From positions 93,730,974 to 93,794,973 of the forward strand of contig CM068838.1 of the NCBI GenBank assembly GCA_028554795.2: 64,000 nucleotides of DNA, read 5' to 3'. Origin of the DNA: Sinohyriopsis cumingii (taxonomy: Eukaryota > Mollusca > Bivalvia > Unionida > Unionidae). The notes beneath the pieces are model-generated. The model did no database searches, was not told where the DNA came from, and saw nothing but the letters and a program-made list of their open reading frames with translations. Of this stretch, positions 1-10,300 are shown in pieces. Numbering within the stretch: the first letter of the stretch is position 1; every line of letters begins with the position of its first letter. The translations under genes were made by a program, and so were the position numbers.

Positions 1-249
1 TTTGCTAATTTGAAAGTATTTAGCTAATAAATATCATGGAAATTGTTAATTAGGAAAGTATTTAGCTAGTAAAAATCGTGTAAATCCATCAATTTTCAAT
101 GAAAAACAACAACAAATATAATATTGTCAGTGAAAAAATAATCATATTGAAGTCAGAAATTCATTTTTTACTTTCGATTTCATATCCACGAACTTACTTG
201 ATTTCCACCTACTTGATAAAATCATCTTTCGTTTTCGACCGATTCACGA

Positions 250-612
250 TCTGACATAAGTTTTCTTAATTGTGTCACACGAGAATAATTATCTTTTTTG
301 CTTCATATTCAAGAGATAATTGTGATCTAATTTTTTCAATTGCACGAGACAACGAAAGAAATTCCTTTATTCGCGTTTCTTCTACTGTGGCTAGTGATTG
401 ACACATAGCCGTCTGAATTTCCTTTATAAATCTATATTGTGATGGCAGAGCATATCTTCCTTGGAGTTTATCCTCCTGCAGTGTTTCAAAATCAGAAATG
501 ATTTTTTTTAGGATTTAGTTCATCGGATATATTTATGTCGTCATGTTCTAATTTTTTACTAGCAACAATTACATCATTGATATTTTCATAATTCATTAAT
601 TTATATACCGAA
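250..612 (-). other. Possible decayed coding stretch, unknown
   Basis: On the minus strand a readable stretch begins at an ATG near 600 and continues, with one frameshift near 515 and scattered stops, into a Lys/Glu-rich sequence that looks like degraded protein rather than random AT-rich DNA. No domain was recognised. It lies upstream of the virus-like gene cluster at 1.9-8.0 kb and could belong to it, but that is inference only. Confidence 0.2.
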
Positions 613-741
613 TATTATATATTTAAAAGACAAATATTATAGACCAAAAAGAAAACATGATGAGCGGTTATCATTCATGGGTCCCTGCACTGGTCTGTGT
701 GTTTTTCGTGGGGATATTTGTCTTTGTTTGAGACATTTGTT

Positions 742-998
742 GTTGTTATTATTGTTGTTGTAGGGTTTAATGCCATTTTCAGCACACGATAGACTATACA
801 TGGCGGCCAGTATTAATGGTGGAGGAAGAACCCGGGAAAACCCCCGGGAAAAAAACACCGACCCACGAGAAGCTACTGGCAAGTTTTCTCACATACCCAC
901 GCTGGCTGAATTTGAGACTCGAACCCACGCAGACAGAGGTGAGATGGCAGTGATCCGTAACGGAGAGCGCTTTAGACAACTCGGCCACTCGCGGCCCC
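742..998 (-). mobile_element. tRNA-derived SINE (full-length, minus strand)
   Basis: Read on the minus strand it starts with a tRNA-like head (box A around TGGCCGAGTTGTCTAAAG, box B GGGTTCGAGTCTC), continues through a conserved body with AGTAGCTTCTCGTGGGTCGG and CCCGGGTTCTTCCTCCACC, and ends in ATGGCATTAAACCC followed by an (AAC/AAT)n tail. The same body occurs at 55,738-55,994. Imperfect flanking repeats (TTGAGACATTTG and TTGAGACTTTTG) are consistent with target-site duplication. The tRNA-like part does not fold as an intact gene, so this is a retroposon and not a tRNA. Confidence 0.8.
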
Positions 999-1010
999 TT
1001 GAGACTTTTG

Positions 1011-1946
1011 TTTCTTGAGACATTCATTGTCTTTTTTTAAAACCTTTCTTGCACCCCCATGACCTTTTCTTTCTTGACTCTGTCAAGGGCCAAACATTAT
1101 TTCTGAATGTTATTTTTGTGGGTACCCATGTGACTTAGATCTTATACATCCACGCTATTGTTTATTTTGGGGAGTCACAAACATACCTCCAGCGAATTAT
1201 ATAAGCGAAACGAAATGTTAGAATATTCAGAAGGCTGTCTGTGCACTTCAATTTTATGGACAACTCCCCCAGTATCAATCCCCGAGGTGAGTAAAACGTA
1301 CTCATCACGCTGTTTGACGTGCCGAGAGAGGTGTACATGGGCTACTGGCGCCCCAGTTATATAGAAAAAATCTTTAAATCGGTACCGCGGACAATATGCT
1401 CGCTACGAGTGAATCTAAAGGGAATTGAATGATCTGCACTACGAATGCGCCATGGCTCTAATCTACTGATATGGGATTTAAAAATTATTATGTAGTTACC
1501 CACATATCGGTTTCTGAACACACGGTAAAATATATTTGTCTGCACTCAAGATAGATATAACAGCGGTTTCTGAACAAAATGTATAATAGCGTCTTCTACC
1601 TTGATAAAATTGGGTCTGAAATACATGCATCGTAGCAGATCTAAAAATAACTCACTGTTGTGCAATGTGTAACCGTAGTTATTTTTCTATTTGTGAGTCA
1701 GAAACCATAAATATCTTTCTATGTTACATTACTGATATTAATAGCGACGTAGACAGTTAATTAATTAATTACGACGTATATAGTTAATTATTTAATTACG
1801 ACGTAGATAGTTACTTACGACTACGGAGAAAGCTATATTACAGAATTATCTCCCTTGTTTCGGGTCGAACAAGAAGTAGTATGTTAATATAATTTTCTGA
1901 CCAAAAATAAATAAATAGTTAGTGAATAATACATCTTAGCTCTCTC
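1011..1946. other. No gene recognised
   Basis: AT-rich sequence with a short imperfect tandem repeat near 1,745-1,815 (TTAATTAATTACGACGTA-like units). I see no supported coding region. Confidence 0.5.
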
Positions 1947-2405
1947 TCAATGATATTTGAAAAGAATTTTTTGGTCATATTTCTTTGAGAGTGCGGATTT
2001 GTATATATTTTCTGCGACTTTTAGTACTGCATATATCGATTGAAATATTCTCTCTTCGCCAGTATCTAAATTTATGGATACAACTGCTTCGGCGCTACTA
2101 TCATTGCAGCCAGTATTACCAGACTTACAATTATGGCTTTGCGTGACAGTTCTCAGATTGGATAAAGAATTATCGGTTTTTTGATTGTTGATGTGAGCGA
2201 TCACAAGACTGTCTTTGATCACTCCAAGGAAACATTCGAATACAAAACGATGACAGCAATATCTTTTCTTCCCAACACCAAACGTTATATAGCCATGATT
2301 ATTAACAACAACAACTGGTTTTATCAAACAACAATGTATAACTACTCCATCACGAGACGCTTCATAATTTTTAATGGTGGGATGTTGAACAGATTCTTGA
2401 TTCAA
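1947..2405 (-). CDS. HNH/NUMOD-type endonuclease-like protein, intact ORF
   Basis: An uninterrupted 152-codon ORF. The N-terminal part (about residues 10-60) has the layout of NUMOD4/HNH homing-type nucleases: a short domain ending in CCHRFVFECFLG. It is followed at about residues 68-92 by IAHINNQKTDNSLSNLRTVT, matching the HNH core with its His-Ile-Asn, the Lys-x-Asp-Asn and the Asn-Leu. The C-terminal 45 residues (INLDTGEERIFQSIYAVLKV) resemble a NUMOD1-type DNA-binding repeat. Such proteins cut DNA and are common in phages and large DNA viruses; there is no sign of introns here, so the gene looks virus-like rather than host. It is the only intact large ORF of the cluster reaching to 8 kb, and faces away from the polymerase gene. 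Confidence 0.65.
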   Translation of the reverse strand: MNQESVQHPTIKNYEASRDGVVIHCCLIKPVVVVNNHGYITFGVGKKRYCCHRFVFECFLGVIKDSLVIAHINNQKTDNSLSNLRTVTQSHNCKSGNTGCNDSSAEAVVSINLDTGEERIFQSIYAVLKVAENIYKSALSKKYDQKILFKYH

Positions 2406-2525
2406 TTATATAATAATATAATGCGTTTAAATTATAATTTGTCTGAGAACCTATTTAAATAATCCTCTTCATACGCTATAACTCTGCCCTGACAGAGTCA
2501 GGGTCATTTATTTATTATCATAATA

Positions 2526-2711
2526 TCATTTGTGTTCCCTGTATCGCTTACCACAACAACAAGCACATAACTGTGTCTTTCCCCGCAGACATGGTATTGG
2601 TCCTTAGCTTCCATTACGAACACATTGAGAATGTTGCCCGCAGAATTCCTTTACACATGATTTGCCACATGGAGTCACAGATCCTACCTTAAACCATTTA
2701 CACTGATTCAT
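2526..2711 (-). pseudogene. Small Cys-rich (putative zinc-binding) protein with one stop
   Basis: From an ATG at 2,711 on the minus strand about 60 codons can be read through a single in-frame stop after codon 35. Cysteines are paired on both sides of the stop (CGKSC and CGQHSQC before it; LCACCCGKRY after it), a pattern suggesting one or two zinc-binding knuckles. The start lies only about 40 bp from the start of the plus-strand polymerase-like gene, so the two probably shared a divergent AT-rich promoter. The protein family and role are unknown; calling it part of the virus-like element is inference from position. Confidence 0.4.
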
Positions 2712-2752
2712 TATATATAAAAATTTTATTTAAATGTTTGTCTTAATTATAT

Positions 2753-4915
2753 ATGGATGAGTTTAAGAGATTATCCAGAATCAAGCCCTGGAAAGCTTTT
2801 AGATTTGATCTTGACAGACTATCCCCTGACTCGCGAAGTCGAGCCTTGACTGATCTGATTGATATTATCAGAGGTGCCGAAAAAGAATTTCGTGATGATG
2901 GAGCATCTCACGTGTGGTATACATTCAAAATTGTACGCGATGACTCTGTCAAGGACTCTGTCATTGATGCTACAATGAACGATGCACGAGAGAAAGTGAT
3001 TATCGATTACCTCAATCAGAAATATCTTTTCAGAATAAAGTTTATTGTGCAGGCAGATTCCGATACGTGGATTGTTCATGACAAATGTGATCCTGTCCTT
3101 GCTAATGGAAAAACCGCTGTGTTAGGTAAAGATTCCAATCCAGGAATGTTAACTGGGATTGACAGACCATATTACGCTCGATCGTATCCTGTGACTGCGG
3201 TTGTTTATGGAATTTATCAACTTAATGATAGACCTAACAATAATGATCTTGCCCCGATCAGATTTTTAGAGCCGAGCGAGTAAGGAAATATTTTACAAAT
3301 GCGAAGCGTGGAAACGGTTTAACCGATCTGCGACGTGACAAAATAGCAAATTGGGCTGATTCAGTCAAAGATACCGGAGCATCAATAAACGATGTCGCTG
3401 AGTTATCAGGTAAATTAAAATTTCCAACGGTAGTAAAAACGTTAACGGGGGAGGTTTTATATGAATCAGCGAATAAAGGAAAGGAAACGCCAATTGAAAT
3501 TATTGATCATAACGCTCACGCTTGGACCTCCGCAGTAACAATATTTCCACGAGATCATGTCGTGAGATATTACTCGTCAGAGAACTCTGGGAAAGTATGT
3601 TTGATTTTATTAAACAGATAGGTAAAAACGATCCGGTGTCAGTATGGTTGTTTAAGAGCTCCGAAGATGAAGAATATGATCAATTTGTAAGACCCAACGG
3701 CGATCTATATCGTGAAGAATCTCTGCATGAAGAAATGAGAAAACTATCGGAAAAATATTCAGAAAATATTGAGCAATTGTAAACTTATTGTTTCATAGTT
3801 CCGTCACTTGCTGCCCACGCCGCGAGAGAGAGAAATTCATGGAGACCAACACGCGCTGAGTTCCTCGGACATGTTCAGGCGAGTTGTATCGAATATGGAC
3901 ATGGCGGTTTGTGGAATACCGAATATGACCACAAGGATGCCATTTCCGTGGACATGGTCGCGTGTTATCCGGGAAGTTTACTCGGGATGGGCGAGTGTGC
4001 TGGATATTTTGCGCGGTTTGGACATCCTACAAACGAGATGACACGAGTGGCGATTAATGGTCCATTACCCGATTTTGACCTGACAGGATTCACTCGTGTA
4101 GTTTCGTTTGAAATCGCTAAGAATCTTCTTCCGTGTTGTTATGTTTGGTTTGGTAGACATTTCTCGGAGCGACGCTGGGCACCAATAGTTATTACGATAT
4201 ATTCTTGACAACCGCCTATTAATGTCGTTGACGGTCAGTGAAGCAATAATATCATATAGGAAGCAGACCTCAGTTTGGTTACCAACACCGGAGCCTATCA
4301 GTGTAGATGAGGACATCGAAGAATATGCGCGGGTATGTCCAAACGTTCCTAATGATGTCATCGTCGATGACACTCCTAATATTCTGAGGATTAGACTCAG
4401 CAACAGTGAAAAAACCGCAGAATATCTCAGTAGAAGAATAATCGGTAAACTTACTCAGTGTGGAGCAAATGATCATAAACGGCATCACGCACGATTGATT
4501 ATGGATGATGCTGAATTAAATTTTATAATTGCTGATGCCGCTGTGAGAAATATATTTTGTAATCTTGAAGACGTTTACTTTTCTGACGGAACACGGTTGG
4601 GCACAGTTGTTAGTTACACTGATGGAGAATCTCCTCAGTATACACATTAAAGATCTTCAATGTTCCCTTATGTGTCTATAAATTTGCTATCGACGATAAA
4701 TAGATTTCCTCACACCGCAGTTAGACTTGCAACGGATTCATTTTACTTGAATAAAAAATATTCAGAATTACTGGTTCGTTTCACAAGCACTGATGAACCA
4801 TGGAGTTCGTGGAGAATAAAAAGGAAATGTTACATTGTTATTGTGAATCCTAGGATGTTGCGGTTAGAGATAGTTATCGCAAATGAAAATTATCAGAATT
4901 ATCGTCGGAGCCATC
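2753..4915 (+). pseudogene. Family B DNA polymerase-like region of a polymerase-helicase fusion, broken
   Basis: A coding trail with many frameshifts. The first 176 codons (2,753-3,283) are intact, with no domain that I can name. After a stop it continues to 3,600 in another frame (containing HNAHAWTSAVTIFPRD) and then 3,600-3,782. At 3,909-4,208 the segment ISVDMVACYPGSLLGMGE matches polymerase motif A (Asp followed by an SLYP-like YPxS), followed by GFTRVVSFE and WFGRHFSERRWAP. At 4,222-4,650 IGKLTQCG and NFIIADA follow, and at about 4,660-4,760 RLATDSFYL matches the DTDS-type motif C. The order A then C, and the continuous similarity in register with the helicase behind, suggest one gene. 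The element type is unclear: it is not the standard Polinton polymerase seen at 32-36 kb. Dead as it stands. Confidence 0.6.
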
Positions 4916-4916
4916 C

Positions 4917-6185
4917 TTGTTTGATCCAGTATCCAGACACAAAACTGTTCATTTGAACTGGCCGGGGGGTTCTCGTAAGACAACTCGGGTAATCGAATTA
5001 TTTCGACAGAAACACGATGATATGAATGTGCTAACACCAACACACAGACTCGCCAGGGAGATGAAACAACGAGGAGTTAATTCTTGTACTTATCATAGTT
5101 TTTTCAAATACAGCGGCGGCATATGGGCTCCATATCGAATGGGAGAGAAATATATTCCAACGATTATCATTTGGGATGAAGTGTGTACAGTGTCGTTGGA
5201 AATATTAAAAACATTTCTCGATTGGTTGTTATTGAAAAATACATCTGTGATAATGTGCCACGATCACTGTCAACCACCGCCGTTTGTTGGGCCATCTCCA
5301 CACGATTGGTTGAAGAATTGTGTTGATTATAACTCGCAGATAACTGATGATCACATATCTCTCGATGCAGAATTAAAGGAATTAAAACAATTAATCAGAC
5401 TACAACCGAACAAAAGTCAATGTGAAATAGCGCGTAAAATAATTTCATAAGCTTCTATGAACGAATTTCTACAAACATGGAGACCAAACGATTTAATAGT
5501 GGCAAGTAGAAAGTTAGTCAGAGACACACTCCAACAGCGGTTGTTTCAGTTACATAAAGAAAAATTTCCAACATTGCCAGTGCCGCTGTGTTATCGACCA
5601 GCTGATACGCGACGGCAGAATATTGACGTTGATATACCAGGACAGACTGAATCAAGGAAACAGAATCTTGTGTTGAATACTATTGTCGCAGTTGATGTTG
5701 TTGAAGATGCTCTGCGTGCTGATAATTCCCCGTAGACGTTAGGATATGCGATGACAATTCACTCATCACAAGGACCATCAATGACACTGTTGTTTGGATC
5801 GTTGATGATCGTATCGAATGGTCGAACTTGGTTTATCTTGCAGTGTCTCGAGTTAGAAAAATATCTCAATTGCGGAGAATCGTCATGGACTCGTCAGAAA
5901 CCATTAATGCTGATATTGACAAGGATAAAATAAGAACAAAATTGGCTGGTTAAAAACAAAGTGACAAAAAATACTCAACTTTGATCTCGACGTTGAATTT
6001 ATCAACGCGCTAAAGCAGCAGCAGGATAATCACTGTGCAATTTGTAATTGTGTAATGTTATGGCAGTACATGAGTAATAATCCAAGACAATTTACCGTAA
6101 ATAGAAAAGATAACAGTCGCGGTCATACACGAGAAAATGTGATGTTGACCTGTTTTGAATGCAATCTACGTCGAGGCGCTAGTTA
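4917..6185 (+). pseudogene. SF1 helicase plus Cys-rich HNH-like C-terminus of the same fusion gene, broken
   Basis: The first ORF (4,917-5,450) carries a degenerate Walker A (WPGGSRKTTRVIELFR, the usual GKT being RKT), LTPTHRLAREMKQRG, a Walker B IIIWDEVC and a DHCQPPPFVG motif III, in the spacing of RecD/Pif1-type SF1 helicases. The next ORF (5,457-5,735) has the linker and a CYRPADTR motif. At about 5,745-5,860 GYAMTIHSSQGPSM is motif V. After 5,960 another frame reads CAICNCVMLW, then DNSRGHTRENVMLTC and ECNLRRG, a Cys-paired HNH-like nuclease end. Immediately following the polymerase motifs, this suggests a polymerase-helicase-nuclease polyprotein for replicating a linear element. At least three frameshifts or stops make it non-functional. 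Confidence 0.65.
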
Positions 6186-7137
6186 AGTGATCGCGGTGGC
6201 AACTGTGTGTCTTCGGGAATTACTTGTAATTGTTCACGTGTAAATCCACGTTGAGGAGCAGTTGAATCAAGTCTGTAGATTGCTGGTCTACCCGTTGATA
6301 TTGTTATGTTAGATATATTGTGTGTCGTGATGCTCCAAATAGTATCAGTCGCTCTTTTTTTACCGCCTTCAAAATCCCCAGGCTCATATAAATATCTTAC
6401 AGTGTCATTGCCCAGCACTGGCTGTGTTGAAAAATCACGTCGTTGTACGGTTATATATTTTTGTGACTGTGCTAATGGGTTTCATGTTGGTTATTATTTA
6501 TCTCATTACTTAACTCGGTTATCACATTTGGTAATCATGCAAACCATACACGAGATCTCTTTTCTTGAATGAATTCATTCGGGAATTGATATCCAAATAA
6601 CAGCTCAGCAAGTGTTCGATAACATCGTTCAACAAATGCCTGATGACGATGAACTGCAGTACAACCTCGTCTGATGGTGACTTATGTTGTTTCATAAGCG
6701 ATGATACTGCACCCTGAAATTCTTTGCCAGGATCAACTTGTAACATATGTGGCCATTGCAAGGGTCCACGTCGATAAATTCGTTAAAACGCAGAAGCTAC
6801 TTTAGTTGCTCTCTTTGTTGACAACGGTTATGCTTCTTTATATCTACTTGCAACGTCAACTACAGGAGCGCGTACTTATATGTTAGTTGACGTCTTTGGA
6901 ATTTAAAGGTATCATGTAACAGAAATAATATATCAGCTTGATGAACTTCATTAGGAACATTAACATCAAAATGTGCAAAATGAATTTGCTTAGGTGGTGG
7001 TAGTAAATTTGCCATATTGCCTGTTTGGATAACCACTTTTTAGCATCAACACATGTAACCTTTGCTGCTTCAGCGAGTTTACTAATCGCTGCGTTACCCT
7101 TCCAATATCCTCTTGGAGAATAATAAATCGATTCCAT
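6179..7137 (-). pseudogene. rve-type integrase (DDE), broken
   Basis: Read from an ATG at 7,137 on the minus strand: IYYSPRGYWKGNAAISKLAE, then a helical segment ending KKWLSKQAIWQIY, typical of the region ahead of an rve core in Polinton-type integrases. Across frameshifts follow NEVHQADILFLLHD (first catalytic Asp), LQVDPGKEF (second Asp) and FVERCYRTLAELLFGY (catalytic Glu). The last ORF (6,418-6,179) has LYEPGDFEGGKKRATDTIW and ends TREQLQVIPEDTQLPPRS, a C-terminal DNA-binding part. It is convergent with the helicase gene, the two ending within a few bases of each other. No chromodomain is visible, unlike the Polinton integrase at 41.6-42.7 kb. At least four frameshifts. It implies that the element inserted by integrase, not by reverse transcription. 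Confidence 0.65.
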
Positions 7138-7144
7138 TATAATT

Positions 7145-7667
7145 AATTACCAGCACCTAGCGCTAATTTACCTTTCATCGCGGATCTTACTAACCAATTA
7201 GCCAGTGATTCCTTCAAGGATTTATTCGTGATGGAATTTAGCGCGTGAATTAATTTTACATGTACGATATGCATATGCTGCAGATCCGTTATTCGATAAG
7301 CTTAATCATGAGCATAACACGCTTTATCATTAGCGTTCATCGGATACTCACCTGGTTTTGGTTGGTCTTGGTTGTCAAGTCTGATATCAAGTCGGGTTCC
7401 AGGACCACAGAAATTATATCCTGGAAGATGTTTTTCTCCTGGGTATTTAGCCCAGGGAGTCCTTGGTAATTTTGGTAATTTTGAGGCAATATCACCTCCT
7501 TATTTTTTATAACATTATTTGACTCTGACTGTGAGGGAATAAATTTAAATTTCTTTGTACCGCATCGTTCACACTTAGCCGTAACCGCTGATCTGTTATT
7601 TTGTGTTGTAATGGTTGTTAGATCACCTGCTGAGGTACGCGTCCTACGTTTCACGCAATATAGATCC
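7145..7667 (-). pseudogene. Zinc ribbon plus phospholipase A2-like protein, broken
   Basis: From an ATG at 7,667 on the minus strand the first 40 residues (MDLYCVKRRTRTS through KCERCGTKKFKF) form a short zinc ribbon of the DUF5679 kind. In a shifted frame the chain continues with YPGEKHLPGYNFCGPGTRLD and, about 25 residues on, NDKACYAHD followed by AY, i.e. the Ca-binding loop (YxFCGPGT) and the catalytic His-Asp (DxxCxxHDxxY) of secreted phospholipase A2 and of parvovirus VP1. The catalytic HD is directly followed by an in-frame stop in place of the next residue. The chain then reads on to GKLALGAGN and a stop near 7,145. In viruses such domains help the particle through endosomal membranes; here the copy is dead. 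Confidence 0.65.
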
Positions 7668-7673
7668 ATAATT

Positions 7674-7688
<15 letters not shown>

Positions 7689-7750
<62 letters not shown>
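7689..7750. repeat. (TA)n microsatellite
   Basis: About 62 bp of uninterrupted TA dinucleotides, preceded by (ATT)n. It separates the divergent starts of the zinc ribbon/PLA2 gene (7,667, minus) and the ATPase gene (7,752, plus), so it probably grew from their shared TATA-rich promoter. Confidence 0.95.
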
Positions 7751-7751
<1 letters not shown>

Positions 7752-7753
<2 letters not shown>

Positions 7754-8042
7754 GAATGTAATAGATTTTTCTGCAACAGGAAGACAAGAATCAGTCAAGC
7801 GTCATGCAGCGCTACCAAATTCTGTCCGCATGATCATAATTGGACCAAATGGAAGCGGCAAAACACAACTGCTACTTAATTTGATAATGAGATGGCTTAG
7901 GTGAGATCATTTGTATTTGGTAGCTCCGTCTGTAGATGACCAGCGGTGCTATGATGTACTAAAGGACTTGAATGAAAATGCAAAATCGTTAAATGAAAAC
8001 GGCGATGATGGTGGTTTATTTGTAAGATATCAAGGGACACGG
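7752..8042 (+). pseudogene. Packaging-type ATPase, N-terminal fragment
   Basis: An ATG directly after the TA repeat opens a 51-codon ORF with LPNSVRMIIIGPNGSGKTQL, a clear Walker A P-loop placed about 35 residues from the start, as in A32/FtsK-HerA packaging ATPases of Polinton-like viruses. After a TGA at about 7,902 the same frame or a neighbouring one continues with LVAPSVDDQRCYDVL and similar text to about 8,040, where similarity stops before any Walker B. The rest of the gene is missing, so the element is truncated here. Function in DNA packaging is inferred from the family. Confidence 0.5.
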
Positions 8043-8860
8043 AAGTGTCGTTGGTTGCTGTTGAAATCTTAAACAAACGCAGGTTTTCCTCTTGACCTCA
8101 TGATGAGAATTATTCGCTCCACGGGTCAAACAAACTCACAGATGACGTGAACAAGTGTTGGTGGCGCTCTAGTTTTTTAATTTGCATAGGGAAATTTAAA
8201 AAAAAATTCCCCGGCTTTTCTCACTGGTTATACTGGCTATTTAAAACAAACCTTTGTATATATTAGGTATATTACAAAGAACCCTTAATTCCCTTCATTG
8301 TGATGTATGATTGACGGGTTGCAAATGGATTATGGAGTATACAGCTTGGCCTTACTCTAGATGTGCATCTTTCAAAAAAGTGATAGCTCTACTTGGTCAT
8401 TTTCACTTCCTGAACCTCAGAGGTAAATTTTATAAAGAAGAGCATATAATTTTTTTTTTTTTTGCATTTTATATATTTGGTAATTAATTCATTGCACTTT
8501 CAGAAACTGGTATTGTCTAGTCTGGCAATATTCATTTTCCCTAATTTAATGGCTGCTATGGATAGTGAACTTTATACTAATTCAGGCTGATTTTGTAGCA
8601 CAAAGGAGCAGTCATTTTAGTTAGCAGTGTGCTTAAATCATGTACAATTTCTAAATATACAATATCCAAATAAATATCATCCACATTACATTGATATATC
8701 ATAGAGGTATGCCAACATTATCTCCTTTGTAGATGTTTTAAACGCAAATAACTTCACCTTACATAGGTCACTCTCTCAAAACTACATACTAACTGATGAG
8801 CGCCCCCGTTAAACGCTGAATATATAAAATACCTTCCAAGCGAGAACCGTGTTGCACACG
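8043..8860. other. No gene recognised
   Basis: AT-rich DNA directly after the break in the ATPase fragment, with a T run at 8,451-8,464. No supported feature. Confidence 0.5.
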
Positions 8861-10300
8861 TAAATATGTGTCGTCATCGGTTCGCATATCAACATACGGA
8901 ACCGCCAAATCATGGCATACATTTATTAGCCAGCACAAATCTCATGCAGAAAGCCAGGGTACTGCTTCCAAGGCGATCTTTGATAAATTCACTGCCTCAG
9001 TTTGCCATTGTAGTCACCCATCAGGACAGCGGCAATTACGTATTTGTCTGCGAACTGCTTGAATCGGCAATTAACTACGACTTTATGCTTAAATAAGGTA
9101 AACAACTTGCATTTGAACTGGGCAAAGGAAGACATGGATGAATTTCTGATCAACTTTGAATGACATGAATGCTCTACCTTTTGCACTTGACAGAAAGTTA
9201 GAAGAAAACTATCAAAGCATTCACGCCGACATAATCGAGTGGGTCATAAGGCAAAAGTATGATGCTGTCGCTTGTCGCCGGATCGAGATAACTAGTTATG
9301 CCACCATCGGGTCCTAGCTCTACTTGCACATGCAGTGGTTGTCGCTCCTCATGACATCCCATTGCTTTTGAAGTTACTGCACTCAGGGTAGGGTCTCCTC
9401 GGTGAGAAACGATATTTGAAGCATCTTGTTCATGGCTCTTGTGGTGGTTTCCAAAGTGTTCCTTTAGTAGCCCGTACAGTGATACTTCCATGTATCAGAT
9501 CAACTAATTTCGTCACTTGCAGAGGGTTGCGACTTTATTGCCAAAGAGTTCATGTACCTCGGCATATTTCATCTGGCATATAAACTTGCTTTGAAACTTG
9601 CAGTGGACTAACAATCCTTGGAGCCTGTTTCCTAGATGGAAGGATAGGCATTTGCAAACTATACTAGATCCTTCTCCATGATCTGATTGCCGAAGTAGTC
9701 CCAGTTCGAACCCCATGTTTTCGCTATATGTCCTTGATGACAGTCTCGCGGTCGAGACAGCCAAACAGTCCCTTGTGGCGTTAACATCATATAATACGAT
9801 GTCATCGGCTCCAATCGACCCCCACACATATGGATGCTGCCTGTAGATCTCCTCGGTTGGGATACCGGCTATGTCCACCTTGAAGATCGGTAGCGCGGAT
9901 GGTGTTGTGATGTCTCTGACTTTCGGCCAGCATACCTGGGGTACGTGCGGGAAATATTGGATAAGCGTTGTAATCATGGAGCGGTATATGGATGGTGCTG
10001 TAGGTGGTTGTTGCAATAATAAGGACATCGAGAACACCGAGAAGCTATGTGGTACCGGCGAGGACACGCATGTTGGACTAGATTGGTTTATTATACAGCT
10101 CAAATAGCGGACAGTTTGGTTCGGTACTCATCGGAGCTTTCCTTTGGAAGATATTCTACGTCTGCGATAGCATACGCTCTTACTATGCTAGATATTACGT
10201 GCATGCCGATGCACTTGTCCAAAGAGACGATAGCCATGGTGCAAGCGGCTGAGTATGTCTGAGCCTTCATTTGGCGCGTTTTCATCATGATACAGCATTG
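8861..10300 (-). other. GC-richer tract with open minus-strand frames, unassigned
   Basis: This stretch is noticeably less AT-rich than its surroundings and holds several minus-strand frames open for 60-196 codons (9,198-9,491; 9,513-10,103; 10,100-10,288). The largest contains TTLIQYFPHVPQVCWPKVRD and YRQHPYVWGSIGADDIVLYD. No motif matches a family I can name, and overlapping frames are about equally open, so it may be a decayed gene of another element or a chance effect of composition. Confidence 0.25.

Noticed and set aside
9513..10103. 196-codon minus-strand ORF as a real gene
   Set aside because: No recognisable motif, opposite and shifted frames are also open, and no promoter or neighbour supports it; recorded only as an unassigned tract.
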